Positions 24,384 to 37,700 of a DNA stretch of 64,000 nucleotides are shown piece after piece (the first letter of the stretch is position 1; each line of letters begins with the position of its first letter). The notes beneath the pieces were generated by a model. That model was given only the letters and a program-made list of their open reading frames with translations. It ran no database searches and was not told the DNA's origin. The DNA is taken from assembly GCF_003369915.1 (NCBI RefSeq), contig NC_046677.1:18122913-18186912 (forward strand). Reading direction: 5' to 3'. The position numbers and the translations under genes are program-made. The DNA is from Drosophila miranda. Taxonomy: Eukaryota > Arthropoda > Insecta > Diptera > Drosophilidae.

Positions 24384-25001
24384 TCAAATTGTGCAAGCTG
24401 CGATGCAAAGCAACCCCAAACGAAATCATGAATTATACTACCTATCGTAAACCTTTAATTTTGAAGTTCTTGTGAACAGTTTTTTGGTTTGTTTTTTTTT
24501 GTTTCATCTGGCCCTCATTTATAAACGCATTTAAACTGTATTTCTAATTTACGAGAGTTAATCCTGCACTTTTAATGCTTTTAAGTTGGAATTCTTTGGC
24601 TTTGATTTATAACAAAACACCACAAAGAGAACGAAAATACACTAAAACGCAATGAAACAATTAAATAAAAACTTATTAATGCAATTCGTGATTGACTGGG
24701 AGACTTGTTTGGCCGGGTCTCACTTGCTTTCTTTATTTCTTTCTTTTGAGGAAAATGATTAAATCGTAGTTGTTTTAAGTAACATAAAATAAATTAGAGT
24801 TCATATCGTAAAAATGATATCAAACCAAACATACGTATACTCTTCAGAGATACTTTCTGTGTACTATCCTACGATTATTTTCGGAAACTACAGGAAAACG
24901 TACTGCGTACAATACGTACACTTAAGAGCTTACATCTAAGTCAACTAGATCTACGGAGTAACACGTATGCAAAGTCGAGCATTGGCTGTGGACAGGAGGT
25001 C
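24384..25001 (-). other. La 3' UTR and intergenic spacer
   Basis: AT-rich DNA between the element and the La stop codon. TTTATT at 24732-24737 is AATAAA on the - strand and the best candidate poly(A) signal for La. Nothing else is recognised. Confidence 0.55.
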
Positions 25002-26237
25002 CTACTCTGCACGCGACTTCTTGCCCTGCCGGTTGTCGTTGCCGCCGTGGCGCTTTCGGCCGAAGCGCTTGTTCTTGTTCCGGCTGAAATCGCGGCGCTT
25101 CTTCATGAACTCCACGGCCTTGTCCAGGAACGTCTTTTCCTCGTCCTCGGTGGCCTTGCGGAGGGTCAGGTTGACTTCCTCGTTAAACTTGAGCTGAAAA
25201 AGAAGCTGGCGTTAGCGAGAGTCTCTCAACAGAAATACAAGACTTTTTCCTACCTTTCCCTCCTCCACCTTGGAAATGTATTTCTCGGCCGCGTCGGCTT
25301 CGGTGAGTCGCACCGAGCCCTTGGTGTCGCCCTTGTTGAACTCAATGTAGGCGATGTCAAAGTCCTTCACCTTTTCAAAGGCCTCGCGGATCTCCTCACG
25401 GGACACCGTCTCCGGAGCCCCCTCGAAGACCACAATCGCGTTCTTGGGCAGTTCGATGGCGGGCTCGGCCTTGGCCTCTTTCTTTTTCTGTTTCTTCTCG
25501 CTCTTCAGTTGATATTCCTCCTGCTTCTCCTTGAGGTAGTCGATCTGCCACTTGCGGAGAAGCTCGCGCTCCTTGTATACCACTTTATTGTCTTTCTCCA
25601 GGAATGCCGTGGCCTGATCCTTGGTCTCGAAGGTGAGGAAAATGCTGCCCTTGAACTTGTACGACTTGGTAGGCTTGTCGTAGTGTTTGCGCATGGTGAT
25701 GTTAACCACCTTCTCGTACGAGGCAAAGAAGTCGAGCAGCTCGCTCATCAGCGAATCCAGGGGGAAGCCTTTGGCGTAGGCAGTGCGTTCCTGGATCTCC
25801 TTCCGCCTCTCTTCGTTGTGCTCTGGGATGGGTCGCTCGGGGTGGCGACGCAGCGACTGCTTGTCCTCGCTGATCTGGACCAGGCCTTCGTCGGACTTGT
25901 TCAGGGCGGCAATGATCTCATCGAAGTCGGTGGACAGCGTGGCCAGCCGTTTGAATGTGATCAGCACTGAGAGGGGCACCCACCCATCCTCGTTCTTGGC
26001 AATCTGCTCGCGCAAGAACTTGTCGCGATTCAGATTCGCGTCCCCAAAGTAATACTCTACTTGCCGAATAATGGCGCGTTCTTCTTTGGAGAAGTCTCCG
26101 TCTTCCGCCGAAGCCGGCTCTTCCTTGGAATCGCCGTTCTTGGCTTCAGGCTCCTCGGCTGCGACTTCCTCCGCTTTGGTCTCCTCCGCCACAGGCTCCT
26201 TAACCTCGGGAACGGTAGTTTCTGCAACGTCGGCCAT
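25002..26237 (-). CDS. La: La autoantigen-like RNA-binding protein
   Basis: Binds the UUU-OH 3' end of new RNA polymerase III transcripts in the nucleus and protects them. Two exons: 26237-25254 and 25193-25002 (TAG), separated by a 60-bp intron (GTAGGA...TTTCAG), 391 residues in total, the usual length for insect La (about 390). An acidic Glu/Ala-rich N-terminus (1-48) is followed by the La motif (about 49-135, with QVEYYFGDANLNRDKF), RRM1 (about 150-225), a Lys/Glu-rich linker (EKKQKKKEAKAE), RRM2 (about 265-350) and a basic tail (RRDFSRNKNKRFGRKRHGG) suited to nuclear localisation and RNA binding. The start is the first ATG, directly before the conserved acidic start. It is convergent with spir and divergent from the first exon of RtGEF. 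Confidence 0.96.
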
Positions 26238-26393
26238 TATATATGTGAATATTTGTCGGACAAATAAGATGAAACGTTCGTGCGGAAAACACGTGTGTGG
26301 AGGGTGAGGAATCTTGCGTTAGCCAGCACTGGACGTCGAAAAGCATTCGATTACATCGACTGTTATCATTGCTCATTTTTGCGTTTTTGTTAT

Positions 26394-26443
26394 TTTGGTA
26401 TATTTCTGACGGTCGGACGGTATATTTTATCCGCAGTCACACT
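26394..26443. promoter_or_regulatory. Housekeeping-type core promoter motifs between La and RtGEF
   Basis: TTTGGTATATTT at 26394-26405 fits Drosophila core motif 6 (KTYRGTATWTTT) exactly, and GACGGTATATTT at 26416-26427 fits it with one mismatch. CAGTCACACTG at 26434-26444 is one base from motif 1 (YGGTCACACTR). This combination marks broad TATA-less promoters of housekeeping genes, as expected for La. Whether it also serves RtGEF on the other side is open. Confidence 0.5.
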
Positions 26444-26659
26444 GAACTGGCCTAATAAATATGACGAAAGATTGTAAATTTTGCCCAAAAAAAGTGAATA
26501 ATAAGTTTAAAGTGATAATGTAGACGTTAACAAATCGACTCCAAATGTATGCACGTTATCAACGCGTATCATACACACGAACATCGAACTGTTGTGTTTG
26601 TAGTGTTTTCTTTGAAGATAAATATAAAATCGGGCAGTTCCTGTCTTAATAGGTGAATG

Positions 26660-26874
26660 CAGTGCGAAGAGTGTGCTTTATTTAGTATATAACTAATTGT
26701 GTATATAATTAAAAGTGTGCTGGGGCCAGTGAAAAGTGACAAAAGTGGTGGAAAGGTGGGAGAATCCGAAGGCCCCCATTACTCATTCTCTATTTTTGCT
26801 GCGAAACGACGAACACAACGAAATCAGCAACAAACAGCGCAACAAATGATTGTTACAAATAAGCAAAGTTGAAG
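26660..26874 (+). other. RtGEF: Probable 5' noncoding exon of RtGEF
   Basis: The stretch ends in GAAG|GTGAGT at 26874, a strong donor, and lies opposite La with no good coding frame. The next strong acceptor that leads to a coding exon is CGTTTCAG at 31711-31714, just before the RtGEF start. The 5' boundary is a guess; the intron would be 4.8 kb. Confidence 0.45.
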
Positions 26875-29800
26875 GTGAGTAGATGCAGAGGGCCAGACAG
26901 GTTGGCCTGAAGCGCGCCCTGAAGATGACTCAGGTTTTCCTACGACTATTCCGCAGCCAGGGTTCAGTGGCATCAACATAGCCACAGCCCATTGCAAGCC
27001 CCATCTGCCCTCCCCGCGGTCGATGCGTCAGCGGGGCTGCATGCAACTAAAGCAACAATCTCGAGGCTCTTCGGGGCAGAAGTAACTTCCCCGAACCACT
27101 CTGCACCTCCTCATGCAAGTGTAATTTACTGCCGGCTCAGGGAAGGCCCAGTGCGCCGTCTCGTGGAGGTTGCAGGTCACAGAGGTTGAAGTGTCCCGCC
27201 ATTTATGCTGCATAATCCATTGGGTCAATAGCAGGGGCCGCAGCTCTGTAGCATCCGTGCCTCCTCAGCCATGTTTCCCGCCTTAAGTGGGTGCTCCCCT
27301 GCCTGGTATCCCTGTCTATATGTACATATGTACCTTTCTCCGCTGCCGCTTGTTTGCACGGCAAGACGACGATGAAACGAAGACGAAGGAAGAGAAGGGG
27401 GCAACGCAACCGTTGAGCACGTTTCAAAGCCCCGAACCAGAGAGAACCATTGCCAGCAGTCGCCCCGAACGAAAGTTGAACGGTTGCCAAAATAAAATTC
27501 TGTCAAAGGCAAATATCAAACAAATGCACATTCGCTCCTCTACTGTATATCGTGCACTTGAGAGGTTTCAGAACAGGTTCAAAGAAAATAACAGCTTAAA
27601 TATATTTCAGAAAAAAGTTTCAGTTTGGTTTTCTTTGCCAGACTCCAAAGATGATTTAATGTTGCGAACACAGGGTACAAAACAGTCGAGTTTTCATTCG
27701 ACCGCATTATTGTTATTGCTATTGTTGCGCTCTATTGATAGCGTTTCGTGAATTATATGAGTATTTATATTTGAAGAAAAGTCATGCGCTTGATTTTCAT
27801 CCGGGAATGCCAAGAGAACAGAGCAGAACAGCGCTGCTTCATGGTTCCGGTTGCTGTTGACCTCATTTTTCCCGTGGCATTGGCAATACGATGCTCAAAT
27901 TCAGAAACTCTGAAAGAGAGAACTTCAAAGTCCAATCAAATCAAATCAAATTATGAACTCCCTCGCCCACGCACCTCTTTCGAGAACCGAATCCTCCCAC
28001 TGGCAACGGCAACTCGAACTGAAGATATCTATAAATACGGCGGAGCAATCAAATTATATTATGTCTATATAACGTACTCTCGTATGCACCCCCAATGCGG
28101 ATGGGGGGGTGGGGGAAATGCATCTCAAGTGGTACCTCAGGCCTGTTGTAAATCTCGGTATTGACACTTTGAAGGGGATTCGAGAGGCGGATACGCCGAG
28201 TGGATAGATGGATGGTTGCATGTGGCGGGGAGGGGCAGGGGAACCAGAGCCCTGACGAGATCTCGCCGGCTGCAGAACTGCATAAATTTGGTTTGTCTTT
28301 GGCTGACTTTGTTTTCCTTTCTTTGACTTTGCGCGAGAGCAAACAAAGAAAAAGAAAAAGAATAACAAATCTACTTTCGGCGTTGTTTACGCTCTCTGTG
28401 GCACACCAGAAATACACATCGTGGGATCTCATAGGTATTCCCCTACGCTCGCACTGATTCCCCGTCAAATTGCGCATTTCCGGAAGCCGTAGCTTGTGCA
28501 TTTGATTTCTGACATCGGTGACAGATCGTTAATATCCGAAAGAGTCCATCATATCGTAGAATTATATTTAGAGAGCGTGGGCTTGGTACACATACATACA
28601 TATGTACATATGTTTCTGTGATTTGGATGACATTGCTGCGTCGGCGCCATGTGCAGGTTTAATGAATTAATTAAAATTGTGTGCAGTTGCAGCTTGTGGC
28701 GGCTGTGGTACTTGCCTCCCTCGTGCTCCCTCATGCACAGACAGCCACAGAGTGAGAGAGAGAGGCAGAGGCGGCATCGCATCTGTTCTCTGCTTGCATC
28801 ATTAGGGGACGAGATGCTGCAAAGCCACGGCTGCCACCTACGGAAATTTGATTATTGTTGGCCACGGACTTAAGCGGTTTCAGGGTTGCCATCAGGGGAA
28901 GTCGCATAGCTAATTCTATGTTTGGTTTATCTGTGTATCCAGTACATGGTCGATAGAGATAGAGATTGAACTCCTACATAGATTCCATACCAGATCGCAG
29001 GAACATCTACAACGTCCCCCTTCATCCAACAGACATACATCTTCCGAACTGAACGGAACAGGTGAATCCTTCCCTTCCGTACATCATAAATATATGTATG
29101 CACACGCTCTCAAACCATTAACATAGAAATATCACGTCCAGCAAATATGCTATGATTCCTACGCGAAATATTTTAATGGGTTTTTGAAAAACAAACGACG
29201 AAAGCACGACGGGGAACAACGGTCTACATTTCTCAATGAAACAAAATTAAGATATATAGTATGTACTCGCAGAGTGATCCCCATTTTGGAATTTCGAATT
29301 GGGAGGCTGTGGCGGTGGCTGTAGCGGTGGCCAAGTTCCATATTGTCATATCTGTGTTGATTTTTCAAGAAAATATGCGCTGTATCCGCCCGAGAACAGA
29401 TACATATATTGTATCGCATGAATGTAGGTTTCTCTCGCGATCGATCCTACACTGCTACAGAGAGACCTAGAGAAAGAGCAGAAGAGGAGAGAGTGAGAGT
29501 GATGTCTCGGAGGGAAAACCGTGAAAATTCGGCTGCTTTTTGTCGCCTGTTTTCTGTGTTTCGTCGTCCGCAGCAGTTTCGCTGAAGCAATGAACGCGTG
29601 CGGTGCAACGTCTGAGAGCAACAGCAACAGCAACGGCGGAAAACGGAAAACGACGAATTTTCGTACAACAATTCATCGTTGAACAAGTATACAATATATT
29701 CCTTATAATTCTGTATAATCGAAAGAGTGCGAGTCGAATGCTGTGTAGCCACAATCTGAAGGCATTTCACGCGTGTGTGCAACCAAAACGTGACCTTGCC

Positions 29801-31714
29801 TCAGTGAAAAAATCTCAGACAGAATTCCGAGGAAAATCGTCTGATTAATCTTGACAACTTTCGCCAAAAGGAAGGCCCTCGGCTCTCCCGGGAACTGTAA
29901 TGGAACTTGTCTTTTGGCCAACAGTTTGAGAGTCTCGGAAAGCGTATTGTACGTACATATATCTCGCGATATCTCGTTATAGCCGGATTCCCATTCCCAT
30001 ATGCCATATGGGAGGGAGTCGAGTCGTCAAGATTTATATATAATTTCGTCGGTTTTTTATTTTTAGTAGGCAAGTCAAGAAAACAAAAAAAAAAATAGCA
30101 TTTTGGGCAAAATAGAAACATGTTTTTCATATTTTTGCGTTTGCTCATTGCAGCAATAGCAACAAGAATGTGATTAATCTATTTATATATGTATATTTAC
30201 ACATTATACATATACTATGTGCAGTATGTAAAGGTTACGGATACAGAAAGTGGACAAAAAGTAATACAATTATGTATAATTTGATCAGGGACACCTCCCC
30301 ATTTGCCAGATACATTATTTGACAATTTATTGAACTGCTTCCAAAGGCGATGAATCATTCGTGGGAAAAGTTTTCCACGAACTATACCCGCAATATTTTA
30401 TAAATTATTTATCAGCCTAGATAGCGACTTTACGATCATGGTTTGGTTCTAATAAGTTTACTTGCTGATTGTTTAATTAATAAGTTGGGTATTATGTGTC
30501 GTATGGCGAAGGTTTCGAGGTGCATGTGTACATGCACAGGTGCAAATGTAGTGAGTGATGAGGTGCAAGGACAGACGAGCCCATGCGAACAAAGCTTGCA
30601 CTGAGCGCGAGAGATCGAGAGAGCGCGGGAGAGCAGCTTAGATGTTGCTGCTGGCAGAGCCAAAGCGAACGGAAAAGGGCGAGATAAGCAACGAAAGAAC
30701 GGTACAGCTACAGAGCTTTTGCTGCTGCCGTTTGTAAGCATGTAACAATGTTTCGGTACAGTGGGCAGTGCAATGAACAAAAAATAATTTAATAATTTTT
30801 CTTTATTTAATATCGCACTGCGTGACTCGACACGTACATATGTTATAAATATATCTAGGAAATATTTCAATATTTTGAAGATATATATCTATATATATAC
30901 ATATTGAACTAATAAACCAACAGATCTGCACTATTTGTTTCTCCTGCGAAGCCACTTCCTCTCGGGGAGAATCGTCTGCCATTTAAGTTTAACGATATCC
31001 ATAAAAAAATCTTCGATTCACAATGTATTCTGCTTGTCCGAAATCGCATGCAGATCTTTTAAAGTAATGTTCGAACAACCCATAAAGAATTGGCTCGTAA
31101 ACATTTTCGTACACGACACGGTCGTTGTTTATGATTTATATGTTTTCTGCTCTCTGCTCTCCGCTCTCCTCTTTCCATTCTTCTGATTGTTTTTATTGGC
31201 CTACCAAATGTTCTGATTTCGTAATCTCTGAGTGGTTTCCTCTTTTCTTACACTTTCCCAATGCCTGGTGGCTGCGGCTCTGACCTTGGCCGTCGTGTAC
31301 CGCGCACGAGTTTTCCAGACACTTGCAGCATGCCGGGCCAAGGCGGGGAGGGAGGCGCTAGAAAAATGTCAAGAGACTTGCGCACGCCTTTTCCGACAAG
31401 AGCAACAGATGTTTCACAATTTGTTTTCTTTTGGGGCCATTCCAATGTTTAGATAGCGCTGAAACCAATGGAATCTTTAACGATCCGCGATGATCAGAGC
31501 AAATTGCAATGCTGCGTAGGTGCCGGCAGAAAGTTGGTGGATTGGACAGACCGACAGACGTAGATGTGGACATTTATAGAGATACAGATATAGAGATATT
31601 TGTGTGCTCACAGATGGTCAATGGATGGGTATTTCATTGAAAAACCCGCTTGATTTTGATGATTTTTCAAGTTCAGCAACTGAAGATGTTCCTCCTGCTT
31701 TCCCCTCGTTTCAG
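26875..31714 (+). other. Large first intron of RtGEF or intergenic DNA
   Basis: A 4.8-kb region of ordinary AT-rich sequence. Reading frames up to about 150 codons occur on both strands, without domain signatures or good codon composition. I see no RNA gene and no clear mobile element. Confidence 0.5.
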
Positions 31715-31778
31715 CTTAAGCAATCCAGTGCAGACCCAGAGCAACCCTGACGAGAGCGAGAGAGCCAGAGAGCCGAAG

Positions 31779-34700
31779 ATGGAGCATCCACTGGTAGTGC
31801 AGGCCGAGTACTCCTTCATGGGCAGCAACAACGACGAGCTGTGCTTCAAGAAGGGCGACATCATCACAGTCACCCAGCGCGAGGACGGCGGCTGGTGGGA
31901 GGGCACGCTGAACGACAAGACTGGCTGGTTTCCCAGCAACTACGTGAACGAGTGCAAGGCCCAGCTGCCGCTGGCCGAGACCATACGTCCGCCGGAGGAG
32001 ATACAGGAGTATCGCTCGGTGGTGCTCAAGGACCTCCTCGACTCGGAGCGGGCCCATGTGGCGGAACTGCAGGGCCTGCTCGAGAACTTCCTTGAGCCCA
32101 TGCAACAGACCCAAATGTAGGTCCAGGTCCTTCCCTTTCCCCTCAAAGTGATTCTCTTAAAGTAATTTGTTCTTTGCTCCTCCCTACAGTCTCAACCAGG
32201 ACGAGTACGCCCAGCTGATGTGCAACTTTGTGGAGATTGTGCGGACACACGAGGAGCTGCTCCTGCAGATCGAGGAGTGCAACGACCGCGTGGGCAAGCT
32301 GTTCCTCACCAGCGCCCCCCTCATGAAGAAGGTCCACCAGGCCTACTGTGCAGCCCATCCCAAAGCCATAGTCATATTGGATAAGTACAAGTGAGTGGAT
32401 CCTCAGTACAATACTCGTATATATATTAATATACTCGTGTATCCAGGGATGACCTCGAGAAGTACATGGAACGCCAGGGGGCGGCCACGCCAGGGCTGTT
32501 GGTGCTCACCACGGGCCTCTCGAAGCCCTTCCGGCGGCTGGACAAGTACTCAGCCATGCTGCAGGAGCTGGAGCGGCACATGGAGAGCAGCCACCCCGAC
32601 CGAGGCGACACTCAGCGCAGTGTGGCCGTTTACAAGGACATTGCGGCCACCTGCTCGGCCACGCGGCGCCAGAAGGAGCTGGAGCTGCAGGTTCTGACAG
32701 GGCCAGTGCGCGGCTGGCAGGGCCAGGAGCTGAGTACTCTGGGCGACATCATACACATGGGCAGCGTGGCCGTGGGCGCTGACCATCGGGACCGCTACTT
32801 TGTGCTGTTCCCCCAGACGCTGCTCATCCTGAGTGTTAGTCAGCGCATGAGCGCCTTCATCTACGAGGTGGGGATCGCTATTTTGTTTTTCCTTTTTCCG
32901 TAATCTGTATTTCTCGATGGGTGTTGACTGCAGGGCAAACTGCCGCTCACTGGCATCATCGTTCACCGCCTGGAGGACACGGACGCCATCAAGAACGCCT
33001 TCGAGATCAGCAGCCCCCTGATCGACCGCATAGTGGCGGTCTGCCAGGGACCCAGCGAGGCCAACAAGTGGGTGGAGCTGCTGAACGCCAACAACCCCAG
33101 TCTGCCGATGGGCATCAAGCGGCAGCTGAGCAACCTGAGCAACTCCTCTCTGGGGCAGCTGAATGCGGCGCACGTAAGTGACGAGTTTATACCGAACAAT
33201 GCTCTTGATTACCTCGTATTTATTTTGTACCACTCTGAACTCTGAACCCTGAAAACTCTACTCCGAAATCTGAATCTTGGCCACTGAGCAGCTCAGCCAG
33301 CACTTGGATTCGCGTGGCTACTGCACGCGGTTCTCGCTCTGCGCGTACTACTCCAGCCCGTCCAGTGGGGCCAATGCCCGACCAATGCGCACGACGCTCC
33401 CGCCCAGCAACTATCCGCCCACGGCGCCCTATGCGAACCTCAGTGCGCACTTTGCCAGGCTGGTTAGGGCCGGAGGACTGAGGAGTGCGATTGTCAAGAT
33501 GCTGCTGTACCCACAGGCTCGCCAGAGCATCGATCTCATGCGCATTGCCCTGCGCAAGAAGCGCTGCCACAAGGCGGCTGCCAAGCTCAAGGATCTCAAT
33601 GGAAACGGGGAAACGGGGGAGTCTGGGCAGTCGGGGCAGTCGGAGCTGGAGCGGCAGGACGCCATTGAGTTGCCCACAGACTCGGAGAGCTTTGAGGACG
33701 AGTTCGATGACGAGTACCTTCATTCCTGCGACTCGGATCCGTTCGAATACGTTCAGTTTTACCAGAACAAGAGGAACGATTCCGATTCCCTTTGGAACTC
33801 CACTGGCACTTTCGTGGACCATGGAGGGGTGTCCAGGAGACACTGTTCCTCCATCAATCTCATCAAGCTGGATTCCCTTGATGCCGACGAGGTTCTGGCC
33901 CAGAACGAGCTGAAAAAGGAGTCGCTTGTCATTGGATCCAGGGCTCTGCGGGCACTGGCTCGCAAATCGTTGAATCGGAACTCCAGCGTTCACACTTCCA
34001 CGGCCACCCTGGAGCTGGGCGCCGGCGGCAGTATTACGAGATGTGTTGAAGAGGATCCAATGCTCCTCCCGAAGTTCTCCCTTCAGCAGCAGAGCTCCGA
34101 CGCCAGTTCCATGTATGCGGGCCGCCTGGGCGGGGCCTTTACGGCGTGCGAGAACCTGGCCAGCATGCCCGATGATCTCAGCCTCACCCAAGGGCAGGGC
34201 GCGCAGGAGGCACCCGTTCCTCTTCCTGCCTCTCCGACGGAGCGGCACAGCATGCCAAGCATTTTCGTGGGCAACCGGTTCAATCTGTCGAAGAACACAG
34301 AGGTCTATGTGCCCACGTGGAAGGATCGGCAGGACATGCAGAACCAGAGCGTAGATGGGCAGCCAGAGGACGGCGTGCACTCCAGCTCCCTGGATCTTCC
34401 CGCTGCGTGTCTCACCGCTCCCGACAAGATGCAAGCGGAGCTGCTCTACAACTTCGACGACGATCTGGCGTCCCTGGAGAGTCCGCTGCAGTTGCAGCTG
34501 CAGCGCGAAACCCTGCCCTTCCAGAGCCACAATCTCAACTCGGATAAGAGGGTCTCCCACAAGAGTGACAGTCCCTCGTCAGGCAACCCTCAAAGAGATT
34601 CCAATCAGGCGGCGCGGAGCATCTCAACGACCGAGCTGTGCATCGAGACCGCCTCCAAGAAGCGCGAACCCGACCCAGAGCGCAGCAGGGACTCCATTAG

Positions 34701-37700
34701 ACGCTGCATAAGCTATCAGTTTCTGCAGATGTCCAACCGGCCTCCGCCGCCAAACCCGCCTCGTCGGGATCCAGATCTCCATTTGCACTCGAAGTGCCGC
34801 TGCTGCGAGAGCTCCCAGTGCCCCAGTCCGCGCTCCAGTGACAGCGGCATGGCCGGAAGCTGCACCATAGCCTCGCCAGACCCCCCCAATCCCGAGTCCT
34901 ATTTTCCAATGGCCGCCACTGACCAGGATGTCCCTGACAGCGCGGAGTCCGAGCGCTTCGATGTGTGCGGCATGTTCCGGGAGAAGTTTCTGACACCAGA
35001 GGCCACGCAGGAAGAGGCAGAGGCGGAGACAGTCGACGAGCTGCCAGAAGAGCCGACCACACCTACGAACCGAAAGGCATCCGGGGAAAATGCTTCTGTC
35101 GTCAGTTCAACGCAGATTCAAGTGAATACCAGGAGTATTTTCCTGCCCTGCAGCTCCAGCATGGACGAGACCACGAGAACCACTCCGGCAAACGATCCCC
35201 TGATCAGCTCCAGCTCAGTGGGGCAGCTGGACACGGAACCACGCGCCACGTTCCGCTCTGGGATGTACGCGCACTGGTGGAAGAAGGAGCGGCTACCCCC
35301 GGAGGTGGTGCGGGGCATAGCCCACGCCTACAACAAGAGTCTGCCGTCGGTGCATGACAGCAAGGACTCGGGATCCGTGTGCTCCAGCTGCTTCTGCTCC
35401 TTCGAAGCCAGCGGATACAGTGAGGGAGCCCTCTACTGCTCCGTGTGCCAGAACTGCGTGGACTACTACAACGGGAGCACCACCAGCACCACCAACACCA
35501 CCACCACGACGGCATCCGCCTCCTCTGGCTGTCCCCTGTGCAGCGAGGATGAGGCGCCGACCAACAGCTGCCCGTCGACCCGCCTGTCCGCCGCTCGCGG
35601 GGCGTATGCCAGCGAGCCGGCCTACTCCTCCTCGCTCGACTGTCCCATTTGTGCGGCGCGCGTGGCTTTCGCGGGCGAAGAAGGCAAGCAAACCGAAATG
35701 TGTTGCCTTACAGGTCGCCCGGCGGCTCGTCTCAGTCCGAGACTGAGATGCGTGGGGGGGCCTGGTCGGCGGGCGTTTGTGCACGTGTTCCGTTTGATTG
35801 TTTTGTAAATTCGTTTTGCTCTCTCATGTCCTCCACATTCAAACTCAAATCCTAATGCTCGAACCGGCAAACAAAACATTTGGCAAAAAGCAGCACGTCC
35901 AAAAGTTACGATCGCATCCACACAACGCTTCCTCATCATCACATCCTTGACTAACCCGTGTATGGCCCGAAACTAGTTTCTTGTTCGCATAACAGACTGT
36001 GGGATATTCTGCATATCTGGATAGCTATGAATTCTGGGCGTAGTACTCGGAGAAGTGAACCAGTACCTCGTCTGGGGCCATCCTATTCGTCCACTAATCA
36101 TTCCTGTTCAGAAATTCCCTGCAGAAATTATGTTACTTTTTGGCGTTGTTTTTGCATTGAGGTTCCATCTTTGTAGCCAAACGAATTACAAAACATTTAT
36201 CTAACGCTCAGCACCACAAAGATCCACAAATTCTAAAAGAGAAAACGCATTCGATTCGATTTGCTTGCTGCGCTTTGCTCGCTGCAGCCACAGGACTGCT
36301 TGCCGCCTGTACGTTGTTTTTGTTATTGCAGCCGTTCCGCCAAGACTGATCCTCTGATCTAAAGACTGATTACTGTTTATTGTTGAGTATTCATGAGGTG
36401 TATCTTTCCTTTGCAGATGTCTCCGCCATCGAGCCACAGCCTGCTGCTGCCTCCGCAGCCAGGAAGCCGTCAGCAGGCGCCGTCCGGTCCGCCAGGCATC
36501 GGGAGCGCGAACAGCAGCGCGGGCAACAGCCTGCAGGGCTCCCCAGCCACCAACTCGATGTCACAACACAAACGGAGCCAGTCCTTCAACCACCACCTGA
36601 GCTACAACCAGTACACGCACACTCAGCCTCCACCACATCTTCTGCATCCACCACAACCACCAAGTCTGCCAAGTCATCTGGGGGCGGCCGGCCACAGATC
36701 AAGTTCAGCCCAGACACCAAGCAGCAAGACAGCCCCGGGCCCAGCACCAGCCACGGACGGCAGCCCGGCGGCCCAGCAGGCAGCAGCAGCAGCGGGAACA
36801 ACGGGGGGGCCAAGCGCAAGGAAAGGAAGCACAAAGGGTGAGTCTGGTCCAACAGATTCCAAATAATCCGTCCCACTAATGTGTGCCGTTTCCAAATCCT
36901 CAGCTAACTGGACCATCAGCTGTTTGCGTCCTACGCCGCCGCTGCGCCCCAGTTTGTTGAATACCTCCAGCGGCGGAGGCGGTGGCAGTGGCGGCGGCAG
37001 CAGCAGTTCCTCCAACGCCCTGGCCAGCTACTGCAGCGGACGAAAGAACCAGCCCACCTTCGAGGAGGATGCCCTGGTGCTGCGCGTCTTCGAGGCCTAC
37101 TGCGCCGCCTACCAGAACAGCGCCAGGAACACCATACACTCGGGTAAGTGGCGCAGGCCGCCGAACATGTGCCTCATCTAGCGAAAAGCTGTAGCCATCT
37201 TTGCCAGCTTTGTAAACCTTTCCGTGTTGTGCCATGAACTCCCAAACAAATTACCATCATTTGATGAAGAAGCAAGAAGCTAAATTGAAAAATAGTTTGA
37301 ATATTGCTTAATTATTTTACTTATCACACTCACATACACCACACACAGCTGTACAATCCTCACAAACACACACACTCACTTAAATGGCTTAATATATCGT
37401 TATCACTTTGCTGTTTTAGTTGTTTAATTTAATTCCTTTTTAACCACCAAGAACCATCAATTTATCCACTAAACCACGAAGAAGAGGTTTCCAAATTGAA
37501 GCGACTATTGTACTCGTACTAGGCTTAGGCGAAAATTTACTTTTAAGCTCAAAAATTGTTAACCAAACCTAACACTTAAGAGAGACTATTGATTTGTAAT
37601 GTTTTAGTTGAAGAATTGGCAATTGGCGATTAATGTTTCGTTTTAAGCTACTCGTGTACTCGCATATGGAGGGAGATGCTCTGCGCGAGAGAGGAACCAA

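Noticed and set aside
25047..25970. 307-codon frame on the + strand
   Set aside because: Antisense to the La coding region; La is certain from its La motif and RRMs, and the antisense product is Leu/Val-biased shadow sequence.
33220..34560. 446-codon frame on the - strand
   Set aside because: Lies antisense to the RtGEF extension exon. GC-rich third positions of the real frame remove antisense stops. It has no domains and a Leu/Arg/Gly-biased composition.
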